From: CADDYX01 sp045809925
GTDB lineage: Bacteria; Verrucomicrobiota; Verrucomicrobiia; Chthoniobacterales; UBA10450
DNA length: 24,199 nucleotides
NCBI GenBank assembly: GCA_045809925.1
Contig: JBJMWX010000138.1
Coordinates: 1 to 24,199 of the forward strand
Reading direction: 5' to 3'
Shown: positions 15,509 through 23,329 of the stretch, piece after piece
Layout: every line of letters begins with the position of its first letter
Numbering within the stretch: the stretch's first letter is position 1
The notes under the pieces: model-generated
Database searches by the model: none
What the model saw: only the letters and a program-made list of their open reading frames with translations
Told to the model about the DNA's origin: nothing
Position numbers and translations under genes: made by a program

Positions 15509-15579
15509 CGGATTCGCCGATTGCGGGACGGCCACTTCGACAGTCTTCGAGCGAAGACATCACGACCGGCCGATCCGCT
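15507..15579. repeat. nested inverted repeat after the nucleotidyltransferase gene
   Basis: The outer arms AGCGGATTCGCC (15507-15518) and GGCCGATCCGCT (15568-15579) pair at 11 of 12 positions, counting one wobble. Inside is a perfect hairpin, GTCTTC (15543-15548) with GAAGAC (15553-15558) and a four-base loop. The outer arm overlaps the TAG stop. It may be a terminator without a T-run, or a REP-like element. Confidence 0.5.
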
Positions 15580-15640
15580 GAGCCACAGCGCGCCGCGGCT
15601 GCTGACTTTGAGGTGAGGAAAGGACGCTGTACGTTTCCGC

Positions 15641-17392
15641 GTGGATGATATTGTCGGGATTGATCTTGGCACGACCAATTCGCTGGTCGGCGTCATGGAA
15701 GCAGGCTTTCCAGTCCTGCTCGCCGATGCGAATGGCGCCCGGCTGACGCCGTCAGTTGTTCACATTCAGGAAAATGGCGAGCCGCTGGTCGGTGCGCCTG
15801 CGGTCCGGATGCTCAGCGTTGAACCCGCCGCGACCGTCGCCTCGATCAAGCGCAGCATGGGCAGCGGAGCCGGTGTGCGGCTTCGTGGCCAGACCTATTC
15901 GCCGGAGCAAGTCTCAGCCTTCATTTTGCAAAAGCTGAAGGCCGATGCGGAACGGGCGCTCGGGCGCCCTGTGGGACGGGCGGTAATCACCGTGCCGGCG
16001 TACTTCAATGATGCACAGCGCAACGCGACCAAGAAAGCCGGGGAGCTCGCAGGATTCACCGTTGAACGGATCGTGAACGAGCCCACGGCGGCGGCGCTTG
16101 CCTATGGCCTGGATAGGCCGGGTTCTCTCTTTCCCGCGACGGAGTCAGCGACGCCGCCCTCCAGGCCGAGAATTGCGGTCTACGACCTGGGCGGCGGTAC
16201 GTTCGACATTTCAATCCTCGAGTTGAACAACGGCGTCTTCGAAGTGCTCGCCACAAACGGCAACACAGAATTGGGCGGCGATGACATTGATCGAGCATTG
16301 CTCGGTCAAATCGCGCAAACCCACAGCGAGAGGAGACCGCCGGAAAGCATCGCGCGCCTGCGCGAGGCGCTGGTCGCTGCGAAGCACAGGCTCTCTTTTG
16401 AAGAGAGGGCGATGATCGAGGTGCTGTTCTTCGACGGCGCACAAAGTTTTCGACGAGAACTAAAGCGAGAAGAGCTGGAGGAGATCGCTCGACCAATCGT
16501 GGAGCGCACCCGCCAGCATTGTCTTCGCGCGATGGCAGATGCGAAGGTGCAGCGTTCTGATTTGGACGAAGTGATTCTCGTCGGCGGTGCGACGCGGATG
16601 CCAATTGTGCAACGGCTGGTGGGCGAGGTCTTCGGCCGCAAACCGGACGTTTCGCAAAACCCGGACGAAGCCGTTGCGATCGGTGCAACCATTCAGGCGG
16701 GGATTTTATCGGGCGCGGTGCAGAACGTAGTGCTGCTGGACGTGACCCCACTCTCGCTTGGAATCGAGACGTTCGGCGGGCTGATGAACGTGATTATTCC
16801 GCGGAACTCGACCATTCCGACGAAGGCGGGGGAGATGTTTACGACCGCGGTCAACAACCAGCGCTTGATGAAAATCAAGGTGCTGCAAGGCGAGCGCGAG
16901 ATGGCGCGCGATAACTGGCGGCTGGGGGAGTTCGAAATCGAGTTCGAACCGGCGCCGAAAGGGATGCCCCGCGTCGGCGTGCAGTTTGAGATCGACGCCA
17001 ACGGCATCCTGCGGGTACTTGCGCGCGATACGAAGAGCGGCGCAGAGAAGATTGTCGCGATCAAGAGCGCGGTGGACGTCTCCGATGAAGCGGTCGAAGC
17101 GATGATCGCTGATTCACTCGAGCATGCGTTTGAAGACGTGGGCGAGCGTGCCTGGACCGAAGCGAGGCTGAAGGCAGAAGAGATGCTCGCTGCGGTCGAC
17201 TCAGCGCTCGCGCTGGTGGCCGATGCCGTCGATACCGCGGAGCAGGTGGTAATTGCGACTGCGGCCGCGGACGTGCGCGAGGCGTTGAGCCGGCACGAAC
17301 TGCCGCTTTTAAAGCAGGCAAATGCGGCGCTCGATAACGCAACGCAGAACCTGGCCGCCCGCGTGGTTGAGCGCGCCCTGCTATCGACGTAA
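15641..17392 (+). CDS. Hsp70-family chaperone, HscA-like
   Basis: 583 residues from a GTG that directly precedes the first phosphate loop GIDLGTTNS (6-14). ATPase domain (about 1-365): Lys70, NEPTAAALAYG, DLGGGTFDIS (182-191), TELGGDDID and VGGATRMP. Substrate domain (about 366-500): LLDVTPLSLGIETFGG and PRNSTIPTKAGEMFTT. Short helical lid to the end; no DnaK-type EEVD tail. The span from GGDDID to VGGATRMP is about 110 residues, against about 106 in HscA and 120 in DnaK as I recall them, and the C terminus (TQNLAARVVERAL) resembles HscA (TQDFAARRMDQSV). Iron-sulphur cluster chaperoning is therefore possible, but iscU, hscB and fdx are not in the window. An insert (159-177) with Pro/Ser lies before the second phosphate loop. 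It ends 17 bases from the convergent TPR gene. Confidence 0.88.
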   Translation: MDDIVGIDLGTTNSLVGVMEAGFPVLLADANGARLTPSVVHIQENGEPLVGAPAVRMLSVEPAATVASIKRSMGSGAGVRLRGQTYSPEQVSAFILQKLKADAERALGRPVGRAVITVPAYFNDAQRNATKKAGELAGFTVERIVNEPTAAALAYGLDRPGSLFPATESATPPSRPRIAVYDLGGGTFDISILELNNGVFEVLATNGNTELGGDDIDRALLGQIAQTHSERRPPESIARLREALVAAKHRLSFEERAMIEVLFFDGAQSFRRELKREELEEIARPIVERTRQHCLRAMADAKVQRSDLDEVILVGGATRMPIVQRLVGEVFGRKPDVSQNPDEAVAIGATIQAGILSGAVQNVVLLDVTPLSLGIETFGGLMNVIIPRNSTIPTKAGEMFTTAVNNQRLMKIKVLQGEREMARDNWRLGEFEIEFEPAPKGMPRVGVQFEIDANGILRVLARDTKSGAEKIVAIKSAVDVSDEAVEAMIADSLEHAFEDVGERAWTEARLKAEEMLAAVDSALALVADAVDTAEQVVIATAAADVREALSRHELPLLKQANAALDNATQNLAARVVERALLST

Positions 17393-17409
17393 GTGGCGCG
17401 GTTCTGTCG

Positions 17410-19257
17410 CTAGCGACGCGCCGGTGATGCCGATGGGGCGGGGGACGGAGACGCTGTCGGACTCGCAGCACCACTCGGGGACGGCGACTGTGATGGTGGC
17501 GCGGCGGCTTTCATCATCGCTTCCTGAAGCAGCTTCTTTTCTTCCGGATAGATCTCGCCCGCTTTGGCCGCCTCAACGAATGGTTGCGCTTCCCCGGCGC
17601 GATTCTCGTCGAGTAACAAAACCGCCGTGTAAACCGCAGCGTGCGGGTCGCGCAACACGTCCGGCGGAAGCTTTTGCAGAATCTGAATTCCTTCCGCGGT
17701 GCGGCCGAGACCGTAGAGCGAAAACGCGTAGGTCACCGCGACGTTCACGTCGTCGCCTGCGCGATCGTAGGCATCGCGTGCGACCCGATGGCCTTCGGCC
17801 GTGTTCTGCTCGGCGAACAAGGCGAGTCGCGCGTAGGTCGCAGCTGTGCCCGCTTCATTAGGCGAGTTTTCATGCAGTTTTTGCGCGGTCCGGTAGAGAT
17901 TCTGCAGATCGTTTCGGCCGCGATAAATCCGGAACAACGCTTCGAGCGCTTCGCGGCGAGACGGCGAATTCTTGCTGATCCGCGACCAGAGCTGCTCCGA
18001 TTCCGAGGTCAGGTTCCACCGCGTAGCAAGGCGCGCGAGGTTCAGTTCCCGGTCGGGCTTTTCTCCCGCGAGCCGTTCGGCCGAACGCCAGAGTGAATCA
18101 AATTCCGCATCGGCGGCCGACTGGCGCGATTGCCGGGAGGCGTAGGCCTGGTAGGCGAGGCGCAGGTAGTCCGATTCGCCCCACGAACCGGCGCGCGTCC
18201 AGCGTTTTAGTCGGGACCAGTTTTTCGCTTCCGCAAAAGCGTCGGAGATCGCAATCGCCGGCGGCGGATTTGTGGTCACGTCCGAGGGCAGCTTCTCCAT
18301 CCAGCGCAGCACCTCGGGTGCGAACCCGTTCTTATTCATCCAATCCATGAGCAGCGCCAGGTCGGCTGAGTTGCGCGCTGCCACCGGTTTTACACGCTCG
18401 AGCACAGCGGCCAGTTTTTTCTGGTCGAGCTTGCGATAAAAATCGAGACAGAGCAGGTAATCGGCGAACGTGACCTGCTGACTCATCTGCAGCTCCTGGG
18501 CGAGAGTGTCGGCGCGCGCGAGGTCGCTGCGCTGAATCGCGTCGCTTAACAACGCGCGAAGCGCACCGGGCCGATAGGCGATGACTTTGCTCAAACGCTC
18601 CAGCGTCTGGCGCGCGTCCGCACTTTTTTCCTCGTCTTTGGATCGAATCTGCAGCACGGCGAGATTGAACTGGTAAAGCTCGTTTTGCGGCTCCTGTTTG
18701 AGAGCGGCGGCGAAGTGTTGCTCGACCTCCTGGTCGTTGCCTTGCGCGCGCGCCAGCCAGCCGGCAACGACATGAAATGCAGCGCTGTCGCGATCGCGGG
18801 GTGAGACCCGGTCGAGCGCCTTCCGCGCAATATCGAGCTGTCCGAAACGGAGCGCGGCCGAGGCAAGATTCAGCTGGCTGTCGAGTCGCTCCGGCAGCAG
18901 GCGCGCAATCTGCGCGCGCCAGGCGACTGTCTCCGGGCGATTTTCCTTTTCGGTCGCTTCGGCCAGGACGTGAAAGGCGGTGAGCGAATCGGGTCGGATT
19001 TGCAGCGCTTTGCGCGCCGCCTCAACTGCGCCGTCGAAATCGCCCTGGTGCAGGTTTGTGTTTGCCCGCTTCAACAGTCTCGACTCGCGCCAGCCGATAA
19101 ATGCACGTGGCCCGTAGGTTAAAGCGAGAAATCCAATGCCGAAACCGACCGCGGCCGAAGCAACAAAGATCGCGATACGCGCGGGCGTTACTTTCCACGC
19201 GCGGCGTGTTGAGCGCACGCGCCGTTTGCGCCGGACGCGTTTCACGTGCTCTGCCAT
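17410..19257 (-). CDS. membrane-anchored TPR protein
   Basis: 615 residues. A strongly basic N terminus (VKRVRRKRRVRSTRR) and one membrane helix (about 27-50, IAIFVASAAVGFGIGFLALTY) put the rest outside the cytoplasm. Residues 60-580 are helical repeats of TPR type, the clearest being LLKRANTNLHQGDFDGAVEA with ARKALQIRPDSLTAFHVLAE, plus several degenerate units to DVNVAVTYAFSLYGLGRTAE. The C-terminal 33 residues are a Ser/Pro/Ala tail (from about 583). It is probably a scaffold for protein complexes in the periplasm; no enzyme motif is seen. AGGAGA six bases before the ATG supports the start. It is the last gene of a leftward cluster after an AI-2E permease and another TPR protein, with a 125-base gap carrying a hairpin. 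Confidence 0.85.
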   Translation of the reverse strand: MAEHVKRVRRKRRVRSTRRAWKVTPARIAIFVASAAVGFGIGFLALTYGPRAFIGWRESRLLKRANTNLHQGDFDGAVEAARKALQIRPDSLTAFHVLAEATEKENRPETVAWRAQIARLLPERLDSQLNLASAALRFGQLDIARKALDRVSPRDRDSAAFHVVAGWLARAQGNDQEVEQHFAAALKQEPQNELYQFNLAVLQIRSKDEEKSADARQTLERLSKVIAYRPGALRALLSDAIQRSDLARADTLAQELQMSQQVTFADYLLCLDFYRKLDQKKLAAVLERVKPVAARNSADLALLMDWMNKNGFAPEVLRWMEKLPSDVTTNPPPAIAISDAFAEAKNWSRLKRWTRAGSWGESDYLRLAYQAYASRQSRQSAADAEFDSLWRSAERLAGEKPDRELNLARLATRWNLTSESEQLWSRISKNSPSRREALEALFRIYRGRNDLQNLYRTAQKLHENSPNEAGTAATYARLALFAEQNTAEGHRVARDAYDRAGDDVNVAVTYAFSLYGLGRTAEGIQILQKLPPDVLRDPHAAVYTAVLLLDENRAGEAQPFVEAAKAGEIYPEEKKLLQEAMMKAAAPPSQSPSPSGAASPTASPSPAPSASPARR

Positions 19258-19324
19258 CAGCGTCTCCTACCTTTCGGGTGGGAATGAATCAACATTGTAG
19301 CGAGGGTTGTGGGCGAAGCAGTTT

Positions 19325-19347
19325 GCGTCCGGTCGCGGCCGGGACGC
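19325..19347. terminator. hairpin between permease and TPR gene
   Basis: GCGTCCGG (19325-19332) pairs with CCGGGACGC (19339-19347, one bulged G) around a six-base loop. It lies 35 bases after the AI-2E permease stop and about 70 before the next TPR gene, on the same strand. No T-run follows, so it may be a partial terminator or an RNA-processing stem that sets unequal expression in the cluster. Confidence 0.35.
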
Positions 19348-19382
19348 GAACAGCGCCCCCTGCACGAAATGTCCTCGGTCGG

Positions 19383-20738
19383 TCAGGTCGTGGTCGCGAC
19401 GTGTGCTTCCCGTACTACGGGCACGTGCTCGACGGATTCTTTGACGCGTTCACGCAATCGCGGGCCCCAGACATAGCGGGCGAGCAGCACTTTGATAGTA
19501 GCCGTCAGTGGCACGGCGAGAATCGGGCCGAGCAAACCGCCTATCAGCAATCCCCAGACAAAAATCGAAACGATCACGGTCATCGGGTGAAGGCCGACGG
19601 AATTGCCGACGATACGCGGCGCGTAAAACATTCCCTCCAGATTCTGGATGATGAAAAAGATGCCGGTGACGATGAGAGGGTGAGTCCAGTCGCCCCATTG
19701 CGCAGCGGCAATCAGAACGGCGGGAATCCAGCAGAGCACAATTCCGATGTAAGGAATCATTGTCAGCACGACCACGAGACAACCGATCAAAGGCGCGAAA
19801 TTCAGGCCGAGGATGGTAAGGGCACTGCCGATCAGAATTCCGTCGACCAGGCAGACAAGGAGTTGACCACGAAAATAGGCAATGACGTAGTTGTTAATCT
19901 GCATGAGCACGGCCGCGACTTCGTCTTTCAAGGGCGAGTTGCGCAATGGCAGATACTCCTTCCAGCGGCGCTCGATGGAAGGTCGCTCCTTGAGAAGGAA
20001 AAAGAGATAGATCGGCACCATGACGAGGCTGAGGAGGAATCCGGTCGCGCCGAGAAACCCGCCGATGCTGTTCTGGACCAGGTTCCACAATTTTTGCGAG
20101 AGGTAAGGCAGCTGGCGCTCGATGTTCGGAACCTGCTTCTGGACCCATTGCTGAATCCGCTCACGCTCGGCCAGCGTGATTTTCGGCGGTGTGCTGGCGA
20201 TTGCTTCGCCCGGAGTGCTGTCGGGTGTTGCCTCGGGCGGTGCTGGTTCTTTTCGCGGCGCCGGGGTGGGAGAGGAGAGCAGCCAGTTTATCAGTCCACT
20301 GGTCGCTGAACTGCGACCCTTTGCCGGGCTGAGAACGCCAAACTTTTGGTCGTAGCGATAAAGAACCTCCACAATTTGATCGCGCGCTTTCTGCGTGTAG
20401 CCGGGTAGTTCCTTGGCCGCGTTGGCGCTTTGCATTGAGATCATCGGCACGAGCCAGACGAGCAGCGCACTCAACGCGAGCAGCGCAATTGCGAACAGGG
20501 TAAGAATGGAAGTCGTTCTGCTCCAGCCGCGATGGGTCAGACGGGTCACGACCGGATCAAGCAAATAGGAAAGGATGACCGCGATCGCGACCGGAATAAG
20601 GATCGGCTGCAGAAACGCGATCACGCTTGCTCCCACCCAAACCACGGCCACCACGATCGCGACGAGAAAAACGACGAAGACCGCAGAGAGCGCGGCCCAC
20701 ATCGTCTTGCGCTGCCAGGCGGTTGGGTAATTCGTCAC
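19383..20738 (-). CDS. AI-2E family (PerM-like) membrane permease
   Basis: 451 residues, multi-helix inner-membrane protein. The pattern fits the AI-2E/UPF0118 family: two N-terminal helices ending in FLQPILIPVAIAVILSYLLD, PVVTRLTHRGWSR, a third helix, a long soluble loop (about 105-240), then helices with GFLLSLVMVPIYLFFLLKER, GQLLVCLVDGILIG, IPYIGIVLCWIPAVLIA and IIQNLEGMFYAPRIVGNSVGLHPMTVI. Members have been linked to autoinducer-2 or ion export, but most have no proven substrate. It is longer than usual (about 350-370) because of a Pro/Thr-rich insert at about 155-190 in the soluble loop. It starts at a GTG that overlaps the stop of the upstream TPR gene by four bases (GTGA), so translation is probably coupled and the two products made together. 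Confidence 0.9.
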   Translation of the reverse strand: MTNYPTAWQRKTMWAALSAVFVVFLVAIVVAVVWVGASVIAFLQPILIPVAIAVILSYLLDPVVTRLTHRGWSRTTSILTLFAIALLALSALLVWLVPMISMQSANAAKELPGYTQKARDQIVEVLYRYDQKFGVLSPAKGRSSATSGLINWLLSSPTPAPRKEPAPPEATPDSTPGEAIASTPPKITLAERERIQQWVQKQVPNIERQLPYLSQKLWNLVQNSIGGFLGATGFLLSLVMVPIYLFFLLKERPSIERRWKEYLPLRNSPLKDEVAAVLMQINNYVIAYFRGQLLVCLVDGILIGSALTILGLNFAPLIGCLVVVLTMIPYIGIVLCWIPAVLIAAAQWGDWTHPLIVTGIFFIIQNLEGMFYAPRIVGNSVGLHPMTVIVSIFVWGLLIGGLLGPILAVPLTATIKVLLARYVWGPRLRERVKESVEHVPVVREAHVATTT

Positions 20739-22540
20739 GGAGCGGGATCGACCTTTAAGGCAGGCCCCTTGCTGATCTTGGTTTTCGTGCTTTCGATCTT
20801 ACCGGCGAGCGCCTTGTTGCCGGTATCGAGGGTCAGTGCTTTCTCCCAGTAATCGAGCGCCTGGGGGATCCTGTTCAACTTCGCGTAGGTATCGCCGATA
20901 TGCTCGAGCACGACCGCGTCGCTTTGCTGCATGTTGCGCTCGGCCTGAAGGAGCTCGCGCAGACCATCTTCGTACTTGCCCTTGCGGAAATGAATCCAGC
21001 CAAGGGTGTCGAGAAACGCCCCGTTGTTCGGGTCGAAATCGAGCGCATGTTTCACCGCTTCCTCGGCTTCATCGAGATGCGCGTTCTGCTCGGCCCACAT
21101 GTAGGCGAGATAGTTGTAGGCTTCGGCTGAATTCGCCGGATCAATGGCGATCGCCTGCCTGAGCAGATCGGCCGCCTTGTCATGAAATCCGGCCTGATCC
21201 GCCGCGACCGCGTAATCGAAATAGAACCGCGCGTTGATAAATTCGGCTGAACTCGTTTCGGCTTCGTGCAGCGCTTCCTCGAAGGTCGCAATCGCCTGCT
21301 CCGGATGTTTCGCTTCGCGCTGGGCAAGTCCGAGAAAATAGGTGAACTCCGGAGCGTCGGGAAAGCGCCGGCGCGCGTCGGTCAGCACCTTGATCGCGCG
21401 CTCAGGATTTCTCACCGGCCCGATGAGCAGATCGGCAAGCCGCAGATAGGAGGTCACGTGCGCGGGATTGATCAGGATGCTCTGCTCGTAATTCGCAGCC
21501 GCTTTAGCGAACTCCATCTTCGCTTCGGGAATCTTTTTCGCACGGACCAGAGCACGCGCGTCGTCATCGAGCAGCTGCGCGAGCAGATCGTAGCTCTGAT
21601 ATTTCTCCGGGTGCTGCTGGATGATCTCCTGCAGCATCTCGATCGCTTTGGGCCGCTGGTTGGTCAGGATGAATCCGGTCGCTAGTTTTTCCCGGGCATT
21701 GGAGTCGTCGGGCTGCAATTCGAGCACGCGCAGGTAGAGCGGGATGGCCTGCTGAATTTGCTGCGACGCAGCGTAGTAATCGGCCACGTCTTTGAGGACG
21801 GTCGGATTATCCGCGGCTGTCTGCAGCGCTTTCTCAAAAAATTCGTTCACCCGCTTCATGTCCTCTGGCGCAAGCGTCGAATCCGGTTTCAGGGTGATCG
21901 AGGCGTAAAGTTTGCCGAGGTGAGCCCAGAACTGCGCGTCATCGCTCTTAACGCTTTTTGCGTGGTCGAGGACTGGCAGCGCCTTCCGTGGATCGCCGGC
22001 CGCGAGCTGCACCTCGTAAAGGCGCTGATAGCCCTCAATGTTCTTAGGCTCAATTGCGATCGCCTGGTTCGCGTACTTCAGCGCCTGGTCGTTCTTGTGC
22101 AGATACTTCGCATAGATAAAGGCGAGCTGAAGATACGACGCCGCTTCCTTCGGGTTCGCCTTGATCGCATCCTTGAGCACGTCGACCGCTCGCGGAAAAT
22201 CCTGCTGCCGGGTCAGCAACGTGGCCACCCGGGCGGCGAGCTCCGATTGACCCGGATCGACGGTCAGGACCTTCAGATACGCGTTGAGCGCATTGTCTAT
22301 TTCAGCGTTTTCTTCCAGACGAGCGCCTTCGACAAAGGCGGCGAGCGCCTCCGCCTTGCGCGTGTTCTCCGGCCGCAACCCTAGATCGGCCGCCGGCGTC
22401 CGGTTGAGCGAATCGTCAATCCCGCGGCGCGGGCCTGACGTCTTGGGCGCAGGAGCAGCGGCGAGCGTGAGCTGTAATTGCGCGGCAAGAAGCAATGCGG
22501 AGAGGCGCACAATTCGACTGCGATCACTCCGAGGGAACAC
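20735..22540 (-). CDS. large exported TPR-repeat protein
   Basis: 601 residues from a GTG, with a signal sequence at about 1-28 (LSALLLAAQLQLTLAAA). Almost all the rest (about 60-590) is tetratricopeptide repeats. Clear units include NALNAYLKVLTVDPGQSELA, AVDVLKDAIKANPKEAASYL, ALKYANQAIAIEPKNIEGYQ, AIPLYLRVLELQPDDSNARE, AADLLRQAIAIDPANSAEAY and ALDYWEKALTLDTGNKALAG. TPR arrays bind protein partners, so it is likely a periplasmic scaffold, perhaps for the permease whose start codon it overlaps. No catalytic motif is seen. The start lacks a perfect Shine-Dalgarno (AAGGG about 12 bases upstream); another in-frame GTG 11 codons later would shorten the signal. The 34-residue basic protein gene lies 69 bases upstream on the same strand. 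Confidence 0.88.
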   Translation of the reverse strand: MFPRSDRSRIVRLSALLLAAQLQLTLAAAPAPKTSGPRRGIDDSLNRTPAADLGLRPENTRKAEALAAFVEGARLEENAEIDNALNAYLKVLTVDPGQSELAARVATLLTRQQDFPRAVDVLKDAIKANPKEAASYLQLAFIYAKYLHKNDQALKYANQAIAIEPKNIEGYQRLYEVQLAAGDPRKALPVLDHAKSVKSDDAQFWAHLGKLYASITLKPDSTLAPEDMKRVNEFFEKALQTAADNPTVLKDVADYYAASQQIQQAIPLYLRVLELQPDDSNAREKLATGFILTNQRPKAIEMLQEIIQQHPEKYQSYDLLAQLLDDDARALVRAKKIPEAKMEFAKAAANYEQSILINPAHVTSYLRLADLLIGPVRNPERAIKVLTDARRRFPDAPEFTYFLGLAQREAKHPEQAIATFEEALHEAETSSAEFINARFYFDYAVAADQAGFHDKAADLLRQAIAIDPANSAEAYNYLAYMWAEQNAHLDEAEEAVKHALDFDPNNGAFLDTLGWIHFRKGKYEDGLRELLQAERNMQQSDAVVLEHIGDTYAKLNRIPQALDYWEKALTLDTGNKALAGKIESTKTKISKGPALKVDPAP

Positions 22541-22609
22541 GTTCAGGCAATTTACCCTTGTCGCGTGACCGGTGCAATCACGCTACCGCGCTGAGCCCGC
22601 CGGGTGCGT

Positions 22610-22714
22610 TTACGATTTGTAGCGCAGACGCTTCTTGTGGCGATTCTCCTTCATGCGCTTGCGGCGCTTGTGCTTGGAGATTTTCGCCTTGCGGCGTTTC
22701 TTCAGAGATCCCAT
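22610..22714 (-). CDS. 34-residue basic AURKAIP1/COX24-like protein (bS22-like)
   Basis: A short gene, easily missed. The ATG at 22714 reads MGSLKKRRKAKISKHKRRKR and continues MKENRHKKRLRYKS to a TAA. More than half of the residues are Lys or Arg and there is no acidic stretch. The MGS-KKRRK-K-KHK(R/L) pattern matches the tiny AURKAIP1/COX24 family, whose mycobacterial member is ribosomal protein bS22 and whose mitochondrial relative is mS38. It probably binds rRNA in the small subunit. The match in composition, length and opening residues makes a chance frame unlikely. No strong Shine-Dalgarno is visible. It lies between bcp (120 bases upstream) and the TPR gene (69 bases downstream), all leftward. 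Confidence 0.82.
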   Translation of the reverse strand: MGSLKKRRKAKISKHKRRKRMKENRHKKRLRYKS

Positions 22715-22834
22715 GGCGGTTTCGACGAGGCGCAATCCAAGCACCGGATGCGCACAACTGCAAACCGTTTCGCTGCGGGTCCTGCCGCTGGCGCTCTAGC
22801 GATGCTTCGCGTTTCGGGAAACTAACGGGTTCCC

Positions 22835-23329
22835 CTACACCGCGTCTTGGACAGCATCACGCAGGAGGTCGACGTGTTCTTCGGGCTTCACTTTGCGGAG
22901 GATGGCTGCGATGCGTCCGTCTCGGCCGATGACAAAGGTGCTCCGCTCCGCGCCCATGTACTTGCGGCCATACATGCTCTTTTCGACCCAGACGCCATAG
23001 GCATGTACGATCTCCTTCGCCGTATCGGAGAGGAGCGGGAACGGCAGATTGTATTTACCGATAAACTTGCTGTGACTCGCCGCGGAATCGACACTGACGC
23101 CGAAAATCCTGGCATGCTTGCCGAGCTCGCTCCAGGCGTCGCGAAGTCCACAGGCCTGAATTGTGCATCCCGGAGTGTCGTCCTTGGGATAAAAGTAGAG
23201 CACGAGCGGGGTGCCGCGTAGTTCCTTCAGTGAAACTTCGCTTCCAGTTCCGTACTCGCCACCGACTGCGACCGCGCGGAAATCTGGCGCGGGATCGCCG
23301 CGCTCAAGTTGCTTCGACTGGATGTTCAT
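22835..23329 (-). CDS. bcp: thioredoxin-dependent peroxiredoxin, BCP/PrxQ type
   Basis: 164 residues, cytoplasmic. It reduces H2O2 and organic peroxides with electrons from thioredoxin. The active site is DDTPGCTIQAC: Thr52, peroxidatic Cys55 and Cys60, five residues on, the usual resolving Cys of PrxQ. GDPAPDF, VLYFYPKDDTPGC, FGVSVDS, FPLLSDT and the active-site Arg in ERSTFVIG complete the family pattern. The only oddity is Gln instead of the common Glu in TxEAC. The ATG overlaps the stop of the upstream transporter gene by four bases (ATGA), so it is translated by coupling from that gene. The pairing hints that the transporter acts in metal or redox stress. Confidence 0.96.
   Translation of the reverse strand: MNIQSKQLERGDPAPDFRAVAVGGEYGTGSEVSLKELRGTPLVLYFYPKDDTPGCTIQACGLRDAWSELGKHARIFGVSVDSAASHSKFIGKYNLPFPLLSDTAKEIVHAYGVWVEKSMYGRKYMGAERSTFVIGRDGRIAAILRKVKPEEHVDLLRDAVQDAV

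Noticed and set aside
19101..20309. Plus-strand open frame of 402 codons opposite the TPR and permease genes
   Set aside because: It spans two well-supported minus-strand genes and the gap between them, is rich in His/Arg/Asp without a fold pattern, and has no ribosome site.
19383..20738. Quorum-sensing exporter named for AI-2
   Set aside because: The family name does not prove the substrate; most members are uncharacterised and no luxS or lsr gene is near, so only the family is stated.
22578..22763. 61-codon minus-strand frame overlapping the 34-residue basic gene
   Set aside because: Its composition is random-like, whereas the alternative frame gives a family-like, strongly basic protein with its own ATG and stop.
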